From Megascapheus bottae (taxonomy: Eukaryota > Chordata > Mammalia > Rodentia > Geomyidae): 64,000 bases of DNA. The notes beneath the pieces were generated by a model that saw nothing but the letters and a program-made list of their open reading frames with translations, was not told the origin of the DNA and ran no database searches. This document shows, in pieces, positions 57,613 through 64,000 of the stretch; positions within the stretch are counted from its first letter, which is position 1; each line of letters starts with the position of its first letter. The DNA is taken from contig JANJXV010000190.1 of NCBI GenBank assembly GCA_024803745.1, positions 997,501-1,061,500 of the forward strand. The letters run 5' to 3'. The position numbers were made by a program, and so were the translations under genes.

Positions 57613-58104
57613 GCACGTTGTGTAGATTGGGGCCCTAGTATCCCCTATCCTGAGCCACTCATGTCAGCAGTGGGTGGTGACTGCCACAATGGCTGAAGTT
57701 GAGGCCTTCCTCACCACGTCACTTGGCTTCTGCATAAAGATGGAGGAGGAGGCGCCCCTGCCCACTTCCCAGAGCACACAGCATCTTGTGTTGCTCACCA
57801 TGCTTTAAGGAAAGGCGTGAAGAAATGAGAGGAATGGCGCATAAATAGACCCACATCCCAGGAAGCAGAATCGAGATGCTGAAGGGGTTTTAATGTCAGC
57901 TTTGAGAGCCTCTCAGAAGGCGCCCTGGGCTCTTGAAGAGATCCCTGGAAACTATAGAAACATAAGGAGACAGCAAGACCATCAGATTTTGCACATTCTT
58001 CCCAGGGTGTGAGCCTCCAGGGTGGATCAGGGGACAGGCTAATAGGTCACTGGTACTTGGGTAAATCACTGGTTCCTCCTGTGCCAGGCTGACCCCAGGT
58101 CTGT

Positions 58105-58212
58105 GCTAATGCTCATTCACAGATGAAGACTCTGAAGCATCACAGAGCAAGAGGTTTCCTCAAGTAACATGGCCCTGTTAGTGGTGAGCAAGGATTTGAA
58201 CGTAGAAAGTTT
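58105..58212 (+). mobile_element. MIR-type SINE, 3' half
   Basis: ttcacagatgaagactctga agcatcacagagcaagaggt, then ggatttgaacgtagaaag, a recognisable MIR 3' region. Confidence 0.65.
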
Positions 58213-58924
58213 GACTTCAAAAATTTTCTTCACCCTCACTCCCTCACCAACAGAAAAACTAATGAAGGCATCAACTCTGACTTCACTCCCTTGGCCACAG
58301 GAAGCCTGTGGAGGGCCAAGTGGCCATGATTTGACCCCCTCCTCCACCCAAAGTTACACAGCGGGTGTCTGGATAGAGGCAGTGGGACTTTGAGGAGGGT
58401 CCTCTGGGAAGAGAGTCCTGGAGGGCTGCTGAGCCATTTTCCCATCTGCCTGATGCCTCAGTTTGCAGGGTAGGCCGTGGCATACTCCCCCCACCCCCCA
58501 CCACAAATTGCTCTGTTTCTCCCAGTTAATTTGGTTCTCTGAGTGTTATGGTCTAAATGTTAAGAATTTTCTCTAAGTCTGCGTGTGTGGAATTACAAAA
58601 AGAAGCAGTTGCTTTCTTTGTCCACACTGCACACTTTAGAGAAGAGCTAGTGACCTTGCTGTGCTAGTGACCACCCCTGCACTCGCCATAATGGTGACCA
58701 GGCCACTCCCTGAACACCTCCGCACACCTCTTCTCTCTTGTCCCTGGGGATCATGACCCTGTTTTCCAGAGTCTTCTGAGCATCCCAAGGGTGAAGCTTA
58801 AACAGGACTCAGTTCCTCTGTGTAAAGCAGAGGCCGTTCGAGCTGAGGTGATTGGGGCCAGGTGGAAAAACAGGGGCCATTGGTTACTTTATCTCTGGAT
58901 CTGATTCCACTAAACAAGGTGAAC

Positions 58925-61900
58925 CACTCAATATGGAAGACATAATCACAACACCCAATGTGGAAGAAGTGACCACACCATCCAATATGGAGGACAGGGA
59001 TCACAACATCCAATATGGAGGAGGTGATCACAACACCCAATATGGAGGAGGTGATCACAACACCAATATGGAGGACGAGATCACAACATCCAATATGAGG
59101 ACGTGATCACAACATCCAATATGGAGGAGAGGGATCACAATATCCAATATGGAGAACAGGGATCACAACACCAATATGGAAGAAGTGACCACAACATCCA
59201 ATATGGAGGACGCGATCACAACACCCAATATGGAGGACAGAGATCACAACACCCAATATGGAGGACAGGGATCACAACATCCAAAATGGAGGACGCGATC
59301 ACAGCATCCAATATGGAGGACAGGGATCACAACATCCAATATGGAGGACAGGGATCACATCATCCAATATGGAGGACAGGGATCACAACACCCAATATGG
59401 AGGACAGGGATCACAACACCCAATATGGAGGACAGGGATCACAACACCAATATGGAGGACAGGGATCACAGCATCCAATATGGAGGACGCGATCACAGCA
59501 TCCAATATGGAGGACGTGATCACAACATCCAATATGGAGGACAGGGATCACAACATCCAATATGGAGGACAGGGATCACAACATCCAATATGGAGGACAG
59601 GGATCACAACACCCAATATGGAGGACAGGGATCACATCATCCAATATGGAGGATGCGATCACAGCATCCAATATGGAGGACAGGGATCACAACATCCAAT
59701 ATGGAGGACAGGGATCACATCATCCAATATGGAGGACGCGATCACAACATCCAATATGGAGGACAGGGATCACATCATCCAATATGGAGGACAGGGATCA
59801 CAACACCCAATATGGAGGAGGTGATCACAACACCAATATGGAGGACGAGATCACAACATCCAATATGAGGACGTGATCACAACATCCAATATGGAGGAGA
59901 GGGATCACAATATCCAATATGGAGAACAGGGATCACAACACCAATATGGAAGAAGTGACCACAACATCCAATATGGAGGACGCGATCACAACACCCAATA
60001 TGGAGGACAGAGATCACAACACCCAATATGGAGGACGTGATCACAACATCCAATATGGAGGACGTGATCACAACATCCAATATGGAGGACAGGGATCACA
60101 ACATCCAATATGGAGGACAGGGATCACATCATCCAATATGGAGGACAGGGATCACAACACCCAATATGGAGACAGGGATCACATCATCCAATATGGAGGA
60201 CGCGATCACAGCATCCAATATGGAGGACAGGGATCACAACATCCAATATGGAGAACAGGGATCACAACATCCAATATGGAGGACAGGGATCACAACATCC
60301 AATATGGAGGACAGGGATCACAACATCCAATATGGAGGACAGGGAGCACATCATCCAATATGGAGGACAGGGATCACAACACCCAATATGGAGGACAGGG
60401 AGCACAACACCAATATGGAGGACGCGATCACAGCATCCAATATGGAGGACAGGGATCACATCATCCAATATGGAGGACACGATCACAACACCCAATATGG
60501 AGGACAGGGATCACAACACCCAATATGGAGGACTGGGATCACAACATCCAATATGGAGGACAGGGATCACATCATCCAATATGGAGGACAGGGAGCACAA
60601 CACCCAATATGGAGGACTGGGATCACAGCATCCAATATGGAGGATGTGATCACAACATCCAATATGGAGGACAGAGATCACAACATCCAATATGGAGGAC
60701 GTGATCACAACACCCAATATGGAGGACAGAGATCACAACATCCAATATGGAGGACAGGGAGCACATCATCCAATATGGAGGACAGGGATCACAACACCCA
60801 ATATGGAGGACAGGGAGCACAACACCAATATGGAGGACGCGATCACAGCATCCAATATGGAGGACAGGGATCACAACATCCAATATGGAGGACAGGGATC
60901 ACATCATCCAATATGGAGGACAGGGAGCACAACACCCAATATGGAGGACTGGGATCACAGCATCCAATATGGAGGATGTGATCACAACATCCAATATGGA
61001 GGACGTGATCACAACACCCAATATGGAGGACAGAGATCACAACATCCAATATGGAGGACGTGATCACAACACCCAATATGGAGGACAGAGATCACAACAT
61101 CCAATATGGAGCACAGGGATCACAACATCCAATATGGAGGACAGGGATCACAACACCCAATATGGAGGACGAGATCACAACATCCAATATGGAGGACAGG
61201 GATCACAACATCCAATATGGAGAACAGGGATCACAACATCCAATATGGAGGACAGGGATCACAACATCCAATATGGAGGACAGGGAGCACATCATCCAAT
61301 ATGGAGGACAGGGATCACAACACCCAATATGGAGGACAGGGAGCACAACACCAATATGGAGGACGCGATCACAGCATCCAATATGGAGGACAGGGATCAC
61401 AACATCCAATATGGAGGACAGGGATCACATCATCCAATATGGAGGACAGGGAGCACAACACCCAACATGGAGGACTGGGATCACAGCATCCAATATGGAG
61501 GATGTGATCACAACATCCAATATGGAGGACGTGATCACAACACCCAATATGGAGGACAGAGATCACAACATCCAATATGGAGGACGTGATCACAACACCC
61601 AATATGGAGGACAGAGATCACAACATCCAATATGGAGGACAGGGATCACAACATCCAATATGGAGGACAGGGATCACAACACCCAATATGGAGGACGAGA
61701 TCACAACATCCAATATGGAGGACAGGGATCACAACATCCAATATGGAGGACAGAGATCACAACATCCAATATGGAGGACGTGATCACAACACCAATATGG
61801 AGGACAGAGATCACATCATCCAATATGGAGGACGTGATCACAACACCCAATATGGAGGACAGAGATCACAACATCCAATATGGAGGACAGGGATCACAAC

Positions 61901-62395
61901 ATCCAATATGGAGGACAGGGATCACAACACCCAATATGGAGGAGGAGATCACAACACCCAATATGGAGGACAGGGATCACAACATCCAATATGGAGGACA
62001 GAGATCACAACATCCAATATGGAGGACGTGATCACAACACCAATATGGAGGACAGAGATCACATCATCCAATATGGAGGACAGGGATCACAACATCCAAT
62101 ATGGAAGATGTGATCACAACATCCAATATGGAGGACAGGGATCACATCATCCAATATGGAGGACAGGGATCACAACACCCAATATGGAGGACAGGGAGCA
62201 CAACACCAATATGGAGGACGTGATCACAACATCCAATATGGAGAACATGATCACAACACCAATATGGAGGACAGGGATCACAACATCCAATATGGAGGAC
62301 AGGGATCACAACATCCAATATGGAGGACAGGGAGTACAACATCCAATATGGAGGACAGGGATCACAACATCCAATATGGAGGACAGGGATCACAG
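58925..62395. repeat. Satellite-like array of a 27/28-bp unit with higher-order duplications
   Basis: Some 120-125 tandem copies of a unit whose core is caatatggaggacagggatc followed by acaacatc (28 bp). Common variants have gacgtgatc or gacgcgatc (27 bp), acaccc for acatcc, or agcac for atcac. The first copies (58.93-59.0 kb) are the most diverged. Blocks recur: the segment at 59051 is repeated at 59821 (770 bp apart), and that at 60816 at 61342 (526 bp apart). The array ends abruptly at 62395. There are no unique spacers between units. Confidence 0.95.
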
Positions 62396-62754
62396 CGCTC
62401 AGTGTGGCAGGACACTGGCCACCTGGCACCAGGAAGGCCCTTGGTGGCTGTGTGGGATACTGTCTTCAGCCCTCTGGAGGGCTCCCTCGGGCTTGCTGAG
62501 CAGGTGCCAAGCCGTCCAGTGCACACCACCGTCCTCCTGTCTCCTGCCAGCCCATGCCCTTGCTCCTTGCAGGAGGGACCGCCTGCCTCACCAGCTCGGC
62601 TCTGCCTACCCTGAGCCACTTCTGACCACTAAGTCCTGCCACTCGCCACCAATTATCTTTGTTTTCAACACAAGCAGCAGCACACCTGGAAGGGCCAACA
62701 TCCCCACCTGTGGAGAGACTCTTGGCATGTGCCCTGTAGCCCAGAGCTGGGCCG

Positions 62755-62950
62755 TCTGCCAGTGTCCCGGCAAAGGGCAGCTTTACCAGGGGCACCGGCG
62801 GCCTGAGGCCTCCGCCAGTGTCCACCAGTGTCCCGGCAAAGTGCAGCTTTACCAGGGGCACCGGTGGCCTGAGGCCTCCGCTAGTGTCCACCAGTATCCT
62901 GGCAAAGGGCAGCTTTACCAGGGGCACCGGCGGCCTGAGGCCTCCGCCAG
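62755..62950. repeat. Three tandem copies of a 66-bp unit
   Basis: The segment beginning agtgtcccggcaaagggcag recurs at 62761, 62827 and 62893 with few changes. It lies 360 bp beyond the 28-bp array and is unrelated in sequence. Confidence 0.88.
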
Positions 62951-64000
62951 TGGGAGGCCGGGATGGGAACAATGAGCCCCTTCTCCATGCTCTCGGCGCA
63001 CTTTCTTTCCCCTCTTTTGTTTTGGTGTGGTTCAGATCAGTGACAAACGGTCCACAGACACTGTGCTGGCAGAGCTGGTGTCTCCAGGCCTCCCACGTAA
63101 CCCAAAGTCATCTTTCACATTATGTGTCTCCATCAGCCAGTGCCCAACCCTCATGCTTTCTTTGTTTAAAAGCAAAAACAGAAAAAAAAGAAAAAAGAAA
63201 AAATCTCCTTAAGCAAAAGTAAACCACAGCCTGATACTGTGCCAACAATATTAACCAACTTCTCTGCAAAGCCTTTGAAGTTAGCAGGGGGCAACATGCT
63301 TGTGGTGTAAGGAAAGAATGATACTTTAAGCGATTCCTTTTCATCCCTTTAACTTAATGAAAGATTAATGGCCTTGTTATTTTTGTTTCTACTCCTTTCT
63401 TTCCCCTTTAATTTCCACCCCCTCCCCCACCAACATGGAAAATGCCTCCCTGTAATGGCTTTCTGGATCAGTGGGTTTTGTGAATAGAGCTCCTGCTCCT
63501 CTGCCACCATCTGCAAGCGAGGCCAGGGACTCTGAGTCCCAACCTTCCAGGTGTCTTCCAGGAGGGGCTCTGGGGAAGAGGGAGCCTGTGGGTGGCAGTC
63601 CACAGCTGGCTCTTAACCACTCGAAGCCCCACATCCCTTCACAGGGCCTGGAAGGCCTGGGCAGGGAGGTCTTTATTCCTTTTCATTCTCCCTGAAGATG
63701 CATTGCAGCGTTTGCTGAGGGCATTTGGGGAGGCTGGCTGTGGGCCTGTCGGCCGGAGGATGGCCAGAGTCTCTGGTAAGCAGAAGGAACGTGAATGTAG
63801 GTGGCCCTGCAGGCCAGGGCTCGAAGCCGCCTGACTGTGCCCCTTCCCCAGGCTGGTCCCTTCTGTCTTTGCCTCTCCTCCCCAAGCTTGTCCTCCAGGT
63901 AGGTAATTGCAGCTCCATCCATGATTAGTAAGTAATGCGGGGGACATTATGTGGAGCTTATCACAGGAGCTGTGATGGGGGCCCTCCCGTTCACCTCCAC
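62951..64000. other. Intergenic region after the repeats
   Basis: No gene, SINE or tandem repeat recognised in this last kilobase. Confidence 0.5.

Larger units (their letters stand above)
54779..58924. other. Intergenic region before the 28-bp array
   Basis: Two microsatellites, one ID fragment and two MIR remnants; no gene recognised. Confidence 0.55.

Noticed and set aside
58925..62395. CRISPR array (28-bp regular repeats)
   Set aside because: Units abut with no unique spacers, there are no cas genes, and the context is an animal genome.
59149..62975. Several frames of 239-447 codons across the 28-bp array (protein-like repeats such as ITTSNMEDRDHN)
   Set aside because: The unit has no stop in three frames, and 3 x 28 bp gives a 28-residue periodic peptide in every frame. 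No promoter, splice structure or domain supports a protein.

Overview
The window looks like nuclear DNA from a rodent. It has long spliced genes with GT/AG introns, CpG-island DNA, microsatellites, a B1 (7SL-derived) SINE, and many tRNA-derived ID-type SINEs, including tRNA-tRNA dimers and 7SL-like/tRNA composites. This SINE mix suggests a non-murid lineage, possibly the kangaroo-rat/pocket-mouse/beaver side; that is inference from memory of SINE types. No prokaryotic or viral gene was seen.

Two protein-coding genes are supported exon by exon. From 1 to about 14.1 kb the + strand carries the 3' half of RIMBP2 (RIM-binding protein 2, a presynaptic active-zone scaffold): the end of an FN3 domain, a linker with one probable optional exon, the second and third SH3 domains, an eight-codon terminal exon and a roughly 2.1 kb 3'UTR. 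The gene's 5' half lies outside the window. From about 15.8 to 30.5 kb the - strand carries complete PIWIL1 (piRNA-binding Argonaute of the male germ line): 20 coding exons whose lengths sum to 2586 nt (861 residues plus stop), with the D-E-D-H catalytic tetrad intact at 632/670/702/836. Its promoter lies in a CpG island with a CCAAT box and a MYB-type element. The convergent RIMBP2-PIWIL1 order matches what I recall of human 12q24.33.

The PIWIL1 CpG island is extended by two unrelated GC-rich minisatellites, with units of about 42 bp (30.88-31.62 kb) and 54 bp (31.88-32.61 kb). From 32.6 to 64 kb I find no gene. That part holds scattered SINEs, two MIR fragments, microsatellites, a few small tandem duplications, and a 3.5 kb array (58.9-62.4 kb) of about 120 copies of a 27/28-bp unit with internal higher-order duplications, followed by a 66-bp x3 repeat. 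Long open frames in the minisatellites and the array are by-products of repeats without stops, not genes.

The two genes are not known to work together: one acts at synapses, the other in spermatogenic cells. The notable points are the optional RIMBP2 exon, the VNTRs beside the PIWIL1 promoter, a sense B1 in the PIWIL1 3'UTR, and the higher-order 28-bp array.
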